The notes under the pieces were generated by a model. The model saw only the letters and a program-made list of their open reading frames with translations, was not told the origin of the DNA and ran no database searches. A stretch of 64,000 bases of DNA from Betaproteobacteria bacterium (GTDB lineage: Bacteria > Pseudomonadota > Gammaproteobacteria > Burkholderiales > SG8-39). Location of the stretch: positions 62,001 to 126,000 of the forward strand of contig JAJDOG010000022.1 of the NCBI GenBank assembly GCA_022340285.1, written 5' to 3'. This document shows, one piece after another, positions 9,452 through 18,539 of the stretch (its first letter is position 1; each line of letters starts with the position of its first letter). Made by a program: the position numbers and the translations under genes.

Positions 9452-10828
9452 ATGGCAGACGCTCCGAGAGTTCGATCTCCCGCCGTCGCCGGGATGTTCT
9501 ATCCCGGCGAGCGCAACGCGCTGGCGCAAGACGTGTCGGCCATGCTCGACGAGGCGCGCGAACGCATGCTGGGACCGGGCTTTCCCAAAGCGCTCATCGT
9601 GCCTCACGCCGGGTACATCTACTCCGGGCCGGTTGCCGCGAACGCCTACGCTCTGCTGAAGCCGGCACGCGGCATCGTGAAGCGCGTCGTCCTGCTGGGG
9701 CCATGTCATCGCGTCGCCGTGCGCGGGCTGGCGCTGCCGGGCGTCGATGCATTCGATACGCCGCTGGGCCGGGTGCCCGTTGACGCCGACGCCGCAAACC
9801 TGGCGCGCACGCTTCCGCAGGTGACCGATTTCCCGCCCACGCATGCGCAGGAGCACTCCCTCGAGGTTCAGCTGCCGTTTCTGCAGGAGGTCCTCGGGGA
9901 TTTCAGCCTGTTGCCGCTCGTCGTCGGGGCCGCAACGGTGGACGATGTCGCGACGGTGATCGACCGGCTGTGGGGTGGATCCGAGACCATCGTCGTGATC
10001 AGTTCTGACCTTTCTCACTACCACCCGTACGACGAAGCGCGGGCGATGGACGAGGCGACCGTGAAGGCCATCTTGGCGATGCGCACGGACATTGACCATG
10101 AGCAGGCATGCGGGGCGACGCCCGTTACCGGATTTCTCGACGTCGCACGGCGTCGCGGCCTGAACCCCGAGCTGCTCGATTTGCGCAATTCCGGCGATAC
10201 GGCCGGCGGGAAGGGTCGTGTCGTTGGCTACGCCTCGCTCGCGTTCTGGGAGGGCGATGCCGCAGCCTATGGCGAGGAACACGGCCGGACACTGGTCAAG
10301 CTCGCACGTGGAGGGATCGCAGCAGCGCTGGGCGGAGAGGGCGCGCAAGCCGCCGCGGAGCCGTGGTTGCTGGAACATCGCGCGACGTTCGTAACGCTCG
10401 TTCAGGACGGCGCGCTGCGCGGATGTATCGGAAGTCTCCAGGCGCGGCGGCCGCTCGGTGCCGATGTCGAATCCAATGCGCGCGCAGCGGCCTTCTCCGA
10501 CCCGCGATTTACTCCGCTGACTGCGCCCGAGCTCGATCGAACCGAGGTCGAGGTATCGGTTCTGTCCCATCCAGTGCGCGTGCTGTTTGCCGACCATCAG
10601 GAGCTCGTGGCCCAGTTGCGCCCGGGTGTGGATGGATTGATCCTGGCCGCCGACGAGCGGCGCGGCACGTTCCTGCCGCAAGTCTGGGAGCAGCTGCGTG
10701 AGCCGGAGACCTTCCTCGCGCATCTGAAGCGCAAGGCCGGACTCAGCGAGGATTTTCCGACCCGCCGGTGCGCAATCTGGCGCTACCAGGTCAGGAAGTG
10801 GTCGGAGCGCGAGCTCGTAGATCAATGA
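9452..10828 (+). CDS. AmmeMemoRadiSam system protein: Memo-family domain fused to AMMECR1 domain
   Basis: A 458-residue fusion of system proteins B and A. Residues 1 to about 275 are a Memo-like domain (related to class III extradiol dioxygenases) with PHAGYIYSGP (51-60), GPCHRVAVRG, EHSLEVQLPF and SSDLSHYHPY, which keep the metal-type His residues. From about 285 to 455 is AMMECR1, with the hallmark LRGCIGS and the AAFSDPRF segment. The fusion and the coupled radical SAM gene downstream (ATGA overlap) are the standard composition of this widely conserved system, whose reaction is not established. The fusion implies the two domains act together. Confidence 0.93.
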   Translation: MADAPRVRSPAVAGMFYPGERNALAQDVSAMLDEARERMLGPGFPKALIVPHAGYIYSGPVAANAYALLKPARGIVKRVVLLGPCHRVAVRGLALPGVDAFDTPLGRVPVDADAANLARTLPQVTDFPPTHAQEHSLEVQLPFLQEVLGDFSLLPLVVGAATVDDVATVIDRLWGGSETIVVISSDLSHYHPYDEARAMDEATVKAILAMRTDIDHEQACGATPVTGFLDVARRRGLNPELLDLRNSGDTAGGKGRVVGYASLAFWEGDAAAYGEEHGRTLVKLARGGIAAALGGEGAQAAAEPWLLEHRATFVTLVQDGALRGCIGSLQARRPLGADVESNARAAAFSDPRFTPLTAPELDRTEVEVSVLSHPVRVLFADHQELVAQLRPGVDGLILAADERRGTFLPQVWEQLREPETFLAHLKRKAGLSEDFPTRRCAIWRYQVRKWSERELVDQ

Positions 10829-11943
10829 CGGGAGCTCGGCAAGGGGCAATGGCCGATCTCTACCCCGCCCGGTGGTGGCACACGCTGGAAGACGGCCGCA
10901 TGCAGTGCGACCTCTGTCCGCGCGACTGCCGGTTGCACGAGGGCCAGCGCGGAGCCTGCTTCGTGCGCCAGCGCGTCGGCGATCGCATGGTGCTGACGAC
11001 CTACGGACGCTCTTCAGGGTTCTGCGTGGACCCGATCGAAAAGAAGCCGCTCAATCACTTCCACCCCGGTTCGTCGGTCCTTTCGTTTGGCACCGCAGGC
11101 TGCAACCTCGCGTGCAAGTTTTGCCAGAACTGGGATATCTCGAAGTCGCGCGAGATGGACACCCTCGCCGATGCGGCGACACCTGAACGTCTGGCCCAGG
11201 TCGCGGCCGAGCTCGGCTGCAAGAGCGTGGCATTCACGTACAACGACCCGGTGATCTTCGCCGAGTACGCGATGGACGTTGCCGATGCCTGTCACGCGGC
11301 CGGGGTCAAGACGGTCGCGGTCACTGCGGGCTACATTCACGCCGAGCCGCGGCGCGAGTTCTACGCGAAAATGGACGCCGCGAATGTCGATCTGAAGGCA
11401 TTCACCGACGAGTTCTACTTCAAGCTCTGCGGCGCCCATCTGGCTCCGGTGCTGGACACGCTCGTCTATCTCAAGCACGCGACCGACGTCTGGATCGAGA
11501 TCACGACTCTCCTGATCCCCGGTCACAACGACAGCGGCACCGAGCTGGGTGCGCTCGCAAAATGGGTCGCGACGGAGCTCGGGCAAGATGTCCCGGTGCA
11601 CTTCACCGCCTTTCATCCCGACTACAAGATGACCGACCTGGCCGCGACACCCGCCGCCACGCTCACTCGCGCGCGGCGGATCGCCGTGGACAACGGCCTC
11701 AAGTACGTCTACACCGGCAACGTGCACGACACCGAGGGCGGGACGACCTTCTGCCCGGGATGCGGCAATGCGGTCATCGTGCGCGACTGGCACCGGATCC
11801 TGAACTATCGCGTCACGGACGACGGCTGCTGCAGGGAATGCGGCGCCGGGATCGCGGGTCGCTTCGGGAAATTCGAGCGCCCGTTCGGGCCGCGGCGGGT
11901 ACCGGTGCGGCTTTCTGCGCGAACCGCCGCCGGGGCATCCTGA
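10825..11943 (+). CDS. amrS: AmmeMemoRadiSam system radical SAM enzyme
   Basis: Radical SAM enzyme whose partners are the Memo and AMMECR1 domains encoded immediately upstream. With the start at ATG 10825 the cluster-binding CxxxCxxC is C93, C97, C100 (GCNLACKFCQNWD). An N-terminal CDLCPRDC knuckle (C28, C31, C35) and a C-terminal zinc-ribbon-like pair (FCPGCGN... CCRECG) add further metal sites, as in the PflA-like AmrS group. ATG 10849 behind AAGGGG is an alternative start. Substrate unknown; the pairing is the main functional clue. Confidence 0.93.
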   Translation: MTGARQGAMADLYPARWWHTLEDGRMQCDLCPRDCRLHEGQRGACFVRQRVGDRMVLTTYGRSSGFCVDPIEKKPLNHFHPGSSVLSFGTAGCNLACKFCQNWDISKSREMDTLADAATPERLAQVAAELGCKSVAFTYNDPVIFAEYAMDVADACHAAGVKTVAVTAGYIHAEPRREFYAKMDAANVDLKAFTDEFYFKLCGAHLAPVLDTLVYLKHATDVWIEITTLLIPGHNDSGTELGALAKWVATELGQDVPVHFTAFHPDYKMTDLAATPAATLTRARRIAVDNGLKYVYTGNVHDTEGGTTFCPGCGNAVIVRDWHRILNYRVTDDGCCRECGAGIAGRFGKFERPFGPRRVPVRLSARTAAGAS

Positions 11944-12265
11944 TCCCCCCGGGGGCGCTTTGCCGCTCACGCCGCGAGCGAGGGGGGCGGGGCATGGCAG
12001 TGATCGGCGCCGAGTCCGTGGGAAGATTCCCTTGCGAAATAAAGTCTTCGCCGCCCGGATTCGCGAGATCACAATGCCCGGGCTCATCTCCTGAGCCAGT
12101 GTGAGCGATACGCTGCGCGGGTCCGATTGCAGCTCGAATTTCATTTCACGCGGGCTGTGATCGCCGCGCCCCGCGCGCCTCTCGCCGCGCGCCTCGGCGC
12201 GGCTCAATCTGCAGCGGCGATTATGGGAGAATAGCGTGTCAGCCCGAGAGGAAGCCACCCACATC
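11944..12265. other. recA upstream region (322 bp)
   Basis: No gene seen. A perfect hairpin GCCGCGC-GCCTCG-GCGCGGC lies at 12184-12203, about 60 bases before recA; it has no T-run. GAGAAT at 12227-12232 could be a -10 box. I could not find a canonical LexA site (CTGT-N8-ACAG) here. Confidence 0.45.
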
Positions 12266-13291
12266 ATGGAAGAGAACAAGAGCAAGGCCCTGGCGGCCGC
12301 GCTGGCCCAGATCGAGAAACAGTTCGGCAAGGGCTCGATCATGCGCATGGATCAACAGGCCGCACCCGACGTCCAAGTCGTGTCGACGGGCTCGCTTGGG
12401 CTCGATATCGCACTGGGCGTCGGCGGCCTGCCGCGCGGCCGCGTGGTCGAAGTCTACGGCCCCGAATCGTCTGGAAAGACCACGTTGTGCCTGCAAGTCG
12501 TTGCGGAAGTGCAGAAGGCGGGCGGAACGGCGGCATACATCGACGCGGAGAATGCGCTCGATCCGCAATACGCCGCCAAGCTCGGCGTCAAGATCGACGA
12601 CCTGCTGATCTCGCAGCCGGATACCGGCGAGCAGGGCCTCGAGATAGCGGACATGCTGGTGCGCTCGGGCTCGGTCGATGCCATCGTGATCGACTCCGTC
12701 GCCGCATTGGTGCCGAGGGCCGAGATCGAGGGCGAGATGGGCGACCAGCTGCCCGGCCTGCAGGCGCGACTGATGAGCCAGGCGCTGCGCAAGCTGACCG
12801 GCAACATCAAGCGCACGAATACCCTGGTGATCTTCATCAACCAGATCCGCATGAAGATCGGCGTGATGTTCGGAAATCCCGAGACGACGACCGGCGGCAA
12901 CGCGCTCAAGTTCTACTCGTCGGTGCGGCTCGACATCCGTCGCATCGGTTCGATCAAGAAGGCCGACGAGGTGATCGGGAGCGAGACGCGCGTCAAGGTG
13001 GTCAAGAACAAGGTCGCGCCCCCGTTCCGCCAGGCCGAGTTCGACATCCTTTACGGCGAGGGCATCTCGCGGCTGGGCGAGATCCTCGAGCTCGGCGTGC
13101 AGGCGGGCGTGGTCGAGAAATCCGGCGCGTGGTACGCCTACAAGAAGGATCGCATCGGCCAGGGCAAGGACAACGCCCGCGAGTACCTGCGTGAGCATCC
13201 CGAGCTCGCATCCGAGCTCGAAGCGAAGATCCGCGAGAAGCTCGGCATCGCGAACCCGGCGGCGCCCGCGCCCGAGACCGTCGAGGCCTGA
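12266..13291 (+). CDS. recA: recombinase RecA
   Basis: DNA-strand exchange protein and co-protease for LexA in the SOS response. The 341 residues carry Walker [10 protein letters not shown] (65-73), the IDAENALDP segment, Walker B VIDSVAAL, the L1 region [17 protein letters not shown] and L2 [20 protein letters not shown]. Start ATG 12266 ([13 protein letters not shown]) matches the family; the frame is open up to a GTG at 12236. AGGAAG lies 13 bases upstream, slightly far. recX follows after 9 bases. Confidence 0.98.
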   Translation: MEENKSKALAAALAQIEKQFGKGSIMRMDQQAAPDVQVVSTGSLGLDIALGVGGLPRGRVVEVYGPESSGKTTLCLQVVAEVQKAGGTAAYIDAENALDPQYAAKLGVKIDDLLISQPDTGEQGLEIADMLVRSGSVDAIVIDSVAALVPRAEIEGEMGDQLPGLQARLMSQALRKLTGNIKRTNTLVIFINQIRMKIGVMFGNPETTTGGNALKFYSSVRLDIRRIGSIKKADEVIGSETRVKVVKNKVAPPFRQAEFDILYGEGISRLGEILELGVQAGVVEKSGAWYAYKKDRIGQGKDNAREYLREHPELASELEAKIREKLGIANPAAPAPETVEA

Positions 13292-13300
13292 GCGCGCCAC

Positions 13301-13747
13301 GTGAAGAAGGCGCTCACGCTGCGCGGGCGGGCGGTCGCCTACCTCGCGCGGCGCGAGCACACGCGCGCGGAGCTTGCACGCAAACTGGCGCCGCATGCCG
13401 AAACACCCGAGGAATTGGAGGCCGTGCTGGACGATCTGGCCCAGCGCAAACTCGTTTCGGACGAGCGGTTCGCCACCACGCGCAGCGAGTCACTTGCCCG
13501 GAAATTCGGGGCGGCGCGCGTCGTGCGCGAACTTCGCGACAAGGGCGTCGCGGCCGACTCGATCGAGCGCATCTCGGGGGAGCTGAAGGCGAACGAGCTC
13601 GAGCGCGCGCGCGAAGTGTGGCGAAAGCGCTTTGGCGCAGCGCCCCGCAGCGCTGCGGAGCGTGCGAAACAGGGGCGCTTCCTGCAGGGACGAGGGTTCT
13701 CGTTCGAGGTGATAAGGCGCGTCGTCGAAGGATCGGACGAGAAGTGA
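13301..13747 (+). CDS. recX: regulatory protein RecX
   Basis: Binds RecA filaments and limits their growth. A 148-residue, highly charged three-helix-repeat protein with RAVAYLARREHTRAEL, the LDDLAQRKLVSDERFA repeat and a C-terminal RGFSFEVIRRVV. GTG start. Placement directly after recA confirms identity. Confidence 0.93.
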   Translation: MKKALTLRGRAVAYLARREHTRAELARKLAPHAETPEELEAVLDDLAQRKLVSDERFATTRSESLARKFGAARVVRELRDKGVAADSIERISGELKANELERAREVWRKRFGAAPRSAAERAKQGRFLQGRGFSFEVIRRVVEGSDEK

Positions 13748-13751
13748 GGCG

Positions 13752-14105
13752 ATGAAGAGATCGTTGGCGTTCGCGGTGGTGGCGCTCAGTGTCGCAATGG
13801 GCGTTACGGCGTGCGACGTACTCGGCATCGGTTACACGCCCATCAGCGAGATCGTGGCCAGCCCCGCGCGCTTCGAAGGGCAGGAAGTCAAGGTGACCGG
13901 CGTCGTGACGAGCGCGACCAAGATGCCGTTCGTGGATATGAAGGCTTTCGTCATCAAAGCCGATGGCGCCGAGTTGACCGTCACAACGCTCGGGGCCCTT
14001 CCCGCAGTCGACGAGAAGGTGTCGGTGCAAGGCACGATCGAGAGCGCCGCGATCGTGAGCGGTCGCAGCATCGGCCTGCGGCTGGTCGAGAGCCGCCGCC
14101 TCTGA
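13752..14105 (+). CDS. small lipoprotein with predicted OB-fold
   Basis: 117 residues with a lipoprotein signal peptide ending in VTAC, so Cys21 would be lipidated. The mature part (SPARFEGQEVKVTGVV... GTIESAAIV) reads like a short OB-fold of the kind used in periplasmic nucleic-acid- or ligand-binding proteins. Function unknown. It starts 4 bases after recX and may be co-transcribed with it. Confidence 0.65.
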   Translation: MKRSLAFAVVALSVAMGVTACDVLGIGYTPISEIVASPARFEGQEVKVTGVVTSATKMPFVDMKAFVIKADGAELTVTTLGALPAVDEKVSVQGTIESAAIVSGRSIGLRLVESRRL

Positions 14106-14121
14106 GCAGAACTTCGCGCTA

Positions 14122-14907
14122 CTAGATATGCTTCAAGAAACCGCCATCAACCTCGATGGTCGTTCCGGTCATGTAGCTATTCCGCTCGGACACCAGGAAC
14201 GCGGCAACGGTCCCGATTTCGGCCGGCTCCGCCCATCGGCCGAGCAGCGTTTGACCGGCAAAGGCCTGGCGCACGCCCTCCGCGGTCGTGTTGCGCACCT
14301 TTGCCATCGCTTCGGCGCGTGGCCCCCAGGATTCGGTGGCCGTCATCCCCGGGCAGATATTGTTGACCGTGACGCCATGCGGTGCGAGGTCGGCCGCCAT
14401 CAGCTTCGAGAATGCGATGATGGCCGAGTTCGGAAGCGTCGTGGTCAGGGCACCGGGCATCAGCTGCCTGCCGCTCACACCGGACACGTTCAGCATCCGG
14501 CCCGCCTTCGATTTCTTCAGGTGGGGCACTGCAGCGCGCGTCGTCCAGACGTAGGCCATCAAATTCGTGTTGAGAACGACGCCCCATTGCTCCTCGGTCA
14601 GCCCGTCCAACGTACCAGGAACCATGCCGCCCACGTTGTTCACTACGATATCGAGTCCGCCGAGGCCCGTTACGGCGCCTTCGACGAACTTCTCGCAGCC
14701 CGCGCGGCTCGAGAAATCGCACAGGACCCCGACTGCCTTCACGCCCTTCGCCTTCACTTCCGAGACCGCCTTATTGAGATTTTCCTCGCTGCGCCCGGAT
14801 AGTGCGACGTTGCATCCTTCGGCCGCCAGCGCCATGGCAATTGCGTTGCCGATCCCCCGACTCGAGCCCGAGATCGCCGCGTTCTTTCCCTTCAGTCCCA
14901 GATCCAT
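14122..14907 (-). CDS. divergent SDR-family oxidoreductase lacking the usual catalytic Tyr
   Basis: Rossmann fold of 261 residues, with the cofactor loop SGSSRGIG (13-20), NNVGG (90-94), catalytic-position Ser142 and the closing MTGTTIEVDGGF. In the YxxxK active site Lys168 is present but position 164, where Tyr is expected, is Ile (SAIIAFSK). Such proteins form a recognised divergent SDR branch whose chemistry is unclear. Probably co-transcribed with the YciI protein upstream (47-base gap). Substrate unknown. Confidence 0.85.
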   Translation of the reverse strand: MDLGLKGKNAAISGSSRGIGNAIAMALAAEGCNVALSGRSEENLNKAVSEVKAKGVKAVGVLCDFSSRAGCEKFVEGAVTGLGGLDIVVNNVGGMVPGTLDGLTEEQWGVVLNTNLMAYVWTTRAAVPHLKKSKAGRMLNVSGVSGRQLMPGALTTTLPNSAIIAFSKLMAADLAPHGVTVNNICPGMTATESWGPRAEAMAKVRNTTAEGVRQAFAGQTLLGRWAEPAEIGTVAAFLVSERNSYMTGTTIEVDGGFLKHI

Positions 14908-14954
14908 CCATGCCTCCTTGGAGTCGCGATTAGGCGGCGAATTGAACGCGCCCT

Positions 14955-15233
14955 TCAGCCGATCCGCTTGTTGAATGCGCGGACTTCGACCGTTTCCCAG
15001 ATGCCCGCATTGTACAGGGGGTCGGCGCGCTGGAATCTCTCGATCTCGGCGCGGTCGGCGGCTTCGACCAGGAACAGACTGCCGACGGTCTTCGTGCCGT
15101 CATCGGAGACAAGCGGTCCCGACATGACGACCTTGATCGGGTTTTTCGCGAGATATTCGATGTGCCCGGAAATCGCCTGACGACGCTTTTCCTCCACGCC
15201 CGGTCGGTCGATGCAGAAAATGATGAACAGCAT
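14955..15233 (-). CDS. YciI-family protein
   Basis: A 92-residue ferredoxin-like alpha+beta protein of the YCII family, with the typical MLFIIFCIDRPG start, HIEYLAKN, SGPLVSDDG and ADPLYNAGIWETVEVRAFNK end. Family members often assist small-molecule catabolism but have no general assigned reaction. It leads the leftward pair with the SDR gene, divergent from the MetE-like gene. Confidence 0.85.
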   Translation of the reverse strand: MLFIIFCIDRPGVEEKRRQAISGHIEYLAKNPIKVVMSGPLVSDDGTKTVGSLFLVEAADRAEIERFQRADPLYNAGIWETVEVRAFNKRIG

Positions 15234-15535
15234 GATGGCGCCTCCTCGCGTTTCGGACTAAGCGGTGAACCGGCGCAGAGCGGGCATCGCACAGCGGGCA
15301 CCGCAAGACGACGGCAAGGCAATTGTAAACATCACGGACGAACGGCATCGTCACGCGCCGTGTTGCGGGGTCACGCAACGCTGCCGCAGTGCAGCGCCGG
15401 CAAGTCCGCCGTAGATGGGCGGTGTCCCACGGCCCCGGAGAGAACCGCCGCCGCTTGTTCCAAAATTCCGCCGTGATAGGATCGATTGCACGCGGAACAC
15501 CGCACCCGATTCAGCACAAGCGAGGAGGAGAGTTC
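15234..15535. other. divergent promoter region (302 bp) between YciI and MetE-like genes
   Basis: No gene seen. A rightward promoter-like pair TTGTTC (15455-15460), 16 bases, TAGGAT (15477-15482) precedes the MetE-like gene by about 50 bases. No leftward boxes stood out. Confidence 0.35.
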
Positions 15536-16720
15536 ATGTTCAAGGCGACCGACAAGATCGTGCTTCCAACCACCATCATCGGCTCCTTGCCACGCCCGGC
15601 GTGGTACACGGAGAACCTCGGCACGCGTTCGTTTCTCGATGCGATGGTGAACTCGCGCTATCGCGAGCAGTACACCGATGCAGTTTCCGTCTATCTACGG
15701 GACCAGGAGCTCGCGGGGCTCGACATTTGCACCGACGGCGACTGCCGTTTCGACGAGGACGTCGGCGGGCAGAGCTGGACGAGCTATCCGCCGCATCACA
15801 TGTCGGGCTTCGAGCACGATCATCCCAAACTGGCCCGGGCAGGGGCCGGGGGCATCGGGTTTCCGCGCGGTCACATCCTCCATGACTACCTGGAGGCGCG
15901 GGTCATGCCGACGATCATCGGCCCTGTCGGGCGCGGTGAAATGCAGTACGCCGAGTTGTGGAAAACCGCGCAGCGCCTGACCAGGAAGCCGCTCAAGTTC
16001 GGCACCGTAACGCCGGAGCTGGTGGCGTTCGCCGTGCAGGACAAGCACTACAAGGATCTGCCGTCACGCATCATGGCGCTTAGCGACGCGTTCAACGAGG
16101 AGCTGCATGACCTTGCCGATGCCGGTTGCCCCGTCATCCAGATGGAGGAGCCGCAGATCCACCTCCTCGCTGCCCGAGGGATCGTCGACAAGGTGATCAA
16201 TCCCGAGTTCATGCTCAAGGTCTTCAACAACACCGTCAAGGGGCTGCGCGCGAAGACCGAGGTTTGGTGTCACACGTGCTGGGGAAACCCGTCGCAGCAG
16301 CGCATGTTCGCGTCGGTCCAGAGCTACAAGCCCGCGCTCGAGCTCCTCAATCAGGTCGACGCGGATGTCATCACGTTCGAGACGCGCAGCTCTGGCGCCA
16401 TCGACCTGGAGGCGATCGGGAAGCAGATCACCGGGAAGAAAGTCGGCATCGGTGTGATCGACCATCACACGCTGCAGGTCGAGAGCCCGCAGGAGGTTGC
16501 CGACGCGTTGCGTCTCGCGCTGAAGCACATTCCAGCCGAGCGACTCGTGGTCTGCTCGGATTGCGGAATGGGGCGCGAAGGGATGAGCCGTCGTCACGCG
16601 GTCTACAAGATGGTGTCGCTGGTGCTCGGGACGAACGCGGTGCGCAAGGAGCTCGGCGTGCCCGAAGCCGAGTGTCTGGCCGCCGATCCCAAGTTCTCGC
16701 TCGTGCGGACCTCGGCTTGA
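15536..16720 (+). CDS. MetE core-like cobalamin-independent methionine synthase family protein
   Basis: A 394-residue protein equivalent to the C-terminal (catalytic) half of MetE, without the N-terminal folate-binding half. Zinc ligands are preserved: H246 and C248 (WCHTCWGN), E282 (TFETRS) and C340 (VCSDCGMG). Start ATG 15536 follows a strong CGAGGAGGAG site. Such short homologues probably transfer methyl groups between small thiols or methylated substrates rather than make methionine from folate; the actual methyl donor is not known. It is the first gene of the rightward accessory island. Confidence 0.85.
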   Translation: MFKATDKIVLPTTIIGSLPRPAWYTENLGTRSFLDAMVNSRYREQYTDAVSVYLRDQELAGLDICTDGDCRFDEDVGGQSWTSYPPHHMSGFEHDHPKLARAGAGGIGFPRGHILHDYLEARVMPTIIGPVGRGEMQYAELWKTAQRLTRKPLKFGTVTPELVAFAVQDKHYKDLPSRIMALSDAFNEELHDLADAGCPVIQMEEPQIHLLAARGIVDKVINPEFMLKVFNNTVKGLRAKTEVWCHTCWGNPSQQRMFASVQSYKPALELLNQVDADVITFETRSSGAIDLEAIGKQITGKKVGIGVIDHHTLQVESPQEVADALRLALKHIPAERLVVCSDCGMGREGMSRRHAVYKMVSLVLGTNAVRKELGVPEAECLAADPKFSLVRTSA

Positions 16721-17108
16721 GGGTTTCGTACGCAACCTCCCACGCAAGAGGCCCGCACCGGCGGGCCGGCGCGGGTGGACAAAAAATCGATAGAAATTGA
16801 CACGGGTACGGCATTTCGATAACGTGCCCCGTACCGAGGAGATCGGAAAACTTGGCGCCGGAGTTCGCACGCCGGTGCGTTCCGTAAGGTCCGTGACGTT
16901 GCCGTCGACGTTGCAGTCGACGTCGATGTCGGCGTTTACGACGCTCGTCGTGTACGCTCAGGCGTCGACGTTCAGCCTTGCGACCCTGCGGCGCACCTCG
17001 CGCCCGCACGCGGATCGCCGGCTTCGCGAATCTCTGGAAAGAATGCCCGCCAGAACGGCGCATCGACGTGCTGCCGTTTTGGCCTGACGACACAGCAAGG
17101 AGGCAGGG
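16721..17108. other. 388-bp gap between MetE-like and M24 genes
   Basis: Starts with a 7-bp hairpin GGCCCGC-ACCG-GCGGGCC (16750-16767) that may attenuate transcription from the MetE-like gene, but it lacks a T-run. A promoter follows at 16797-16825. From about 16890 to 16975 there are repeated GTCGACGT(T/C) words. No frame with a credible start or codon use spans it. Confidence 0.5.
16797..16825 (+). promoter_or_regulatory. sigma70-type promoter for the M24/2-oxoacid dehydrogenase operon
   Basis: A consensus TTGACA (16797-16802), 17-base spacer, TAACGT (16820-16825). This places the start about 275 bases before the M24 gene. The -35 match is perfect and the -10 moderate; it suggests the island from 17.1 kb onward is a separate transcription unit. 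Confidence 0.5.
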
Positions 17109-18413
17109 ATGACTCGCAAGAAAGGCAGCGAACCGGTTGTCGTCAATCCCGAGGATGTCGACCCGCATCACCGCTGGCATCGGCCGCTACAGGCTCCCGG
17201 GACGACCCAGGTCGATTTCGAGGAGCGCGTCGACTTTCGTCGACTGCACCGATACCGCCTCGCACGTACCCGTCAGTCGCTCGCGAAGACCGGTTTCGGG
17301 GCGATCCTTTGCTTCGACCAGTACAACATCCGCTACATCTCGAGCACGGTGATCGGTGAATGGGCGCGCGACAAGCTGATCCGCTACACGCTGCTCACCG
17401 GCAACGGCGAACCCTATGTCTGGGATTTCGGTTCGGCTGCACGTCACCACAAGCTCAACTGTCCGTGGCTGGATGACGACCACTGCCGCGCGGGCAATCC
17501 GGGCATGCGCGGCGCGATCGGCCCGAAGGTCGGGCTGTTCGAACAGGCTGCAAAGGAGATCAAGGACATCCTTGTTCAGGAGGGTGTCGCGAACATGCCG
17601 CTCGGGCTGGATCTTTGCGAGCCGCCCATGCTGTTCGCGTTGCAAAAGCAGGGCCTCGACATCCGCGACGGGCAGCAGATGATGCTCGACGCACGCGAAG
17701 TGAAGAGCCACGACGAGATCACGATGCTCAACATCGCGTCGGCGATGGTGGACGGCACCTACCAGGACATCGCCGAAGCGCTGAAACCCGGTGTCAAGGA
17801 GAGCCAGATCGTGGCCCTGGCGACCAAGCGCTTGTTCGAACTCGGTGCCGATTCGGTCGAGGCGATCAACGCAATCGCCGGCGAGCGCTGCAGCCCGCAC
17901 CCGCACAACTTCACCGACCGGATCATCCGGCCTGGCGACCAGGCGTTCTTCGACGTCATGTGCACCTTCATGGGCTATCGCACGTGCTACTACCGCACGT
18001 TCAGCGTCGGGCGCGCCACCGCTCCGCAGCTGACTGCCTACAAGAAGGCGCGCGAGTGGATGGATCGCGCCATCGAGCTCCTCAAACCGGGCATGTCGAC
18101 CGACAGGGTTGCGAACGCGTTCCCGACGGCGCAAGAGATCGGTTTCGACTCGGAGATGGCGGCGTTCGGTCTCAACTTCTGCCATGGCCTCGGCCTGGGC
18201 TTGCACGAGCGGCCGCTCATCTCGCGGCTCAACTCGTACGCGGAGCCCTATGAACTGAAAGCCGGCATGGTGTTCGCGGTGGAGACGTACTGTCCCGCCA
18301 CCGACGGCATCTCCGCGGCGCGTATCGAGGAAGAGGTCGTGCTGACGCCGGACGGCGCGAAGATCATTACGCTCTATCCCGCCGACGAGCTGCCGATCGC
18401 GAACAAGTACTGA
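17109..18413 (+). CDS. M24 (aminopeptidase P/creatinase-fold) protein with a replaced metal ligand
   Basis: A 434-residue pita-bread-fold protein. The N-terminal half (FGAILCFDQYNIRYIS) is creatinase/prolidase-like. In the C-terminal half the metal ligands are D282, H359 (CHGLGLGLHE), E392 (VETYCPA) and E407/408 (ARIEEEV). The second Asp, expected 11 residues after D282, is Cys293 (FFDVMCTFMGYRTCYYRTF). A canonical dinuclear peptidase site is therefore unlikely; a mononuclear or non-peptidase role, as in the M24-fold DMSP lyase DddP, is possible but not shown. AAGGAGG precedes the ATG. It lies 126 bases before the E1 alpha gene. Confidence 0.85.
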   Translation: MTRKKGSEPVVVNPEDVDPHHRWHRPLQAPGTTQVDFEERVDFRRLHRYRLARTRQSLAKTGFGAILCFDQYNIRYISSTVIGEWARDKLIRYTLLTGNGEPYVWDFGSAARHHKLNCPWLDDDHCRAGNPGMRGAIGPKVGLFEQAAKEIKDILVQEGVANMPLGLDLCEPPMLFALQKQGLDIRDGQQMMLDAREVKSHDEITMLNIASAMVDGTYQDIAEALKPGVKESQIVALATKRLFELGADSVEAINAIAGERCSPHPHNFTDRIIRPGDQAFFDVMCTFMGYRTCYYRTFSVGRATAPQLTAYKKAREWMDRAIELLKPGMSTDRVANAFPTAQEIGFDSEMAAFGLNFCHGLGLGLHERPLISRLNSYAEPYELKAGMVFAVETYCPATDGISAARIEEEVVLTPDGAKIITLYPADELPIANKY

Positions 18414-18539
18414 GGTCGCGACAACTTCGCTCAGTCGGAGCGAGCGGGCGCGGATGCATCGACGCCCAAAGCCATTCGCGGGCGGGCGCAGCGATATTCA
18501 CCCGTAACCACTCGTGGCAACGCAATCGTTCGAGGACCC

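Noticed and set aside
16797-17087. 96-codon frame between MetE-like and M24 genes.
   Set aside because: Begins within the promoter -35/-10 region and has Arg/Ser-rich low-quality composition; repeated GTCGACGT words suggest non-coding DNA.
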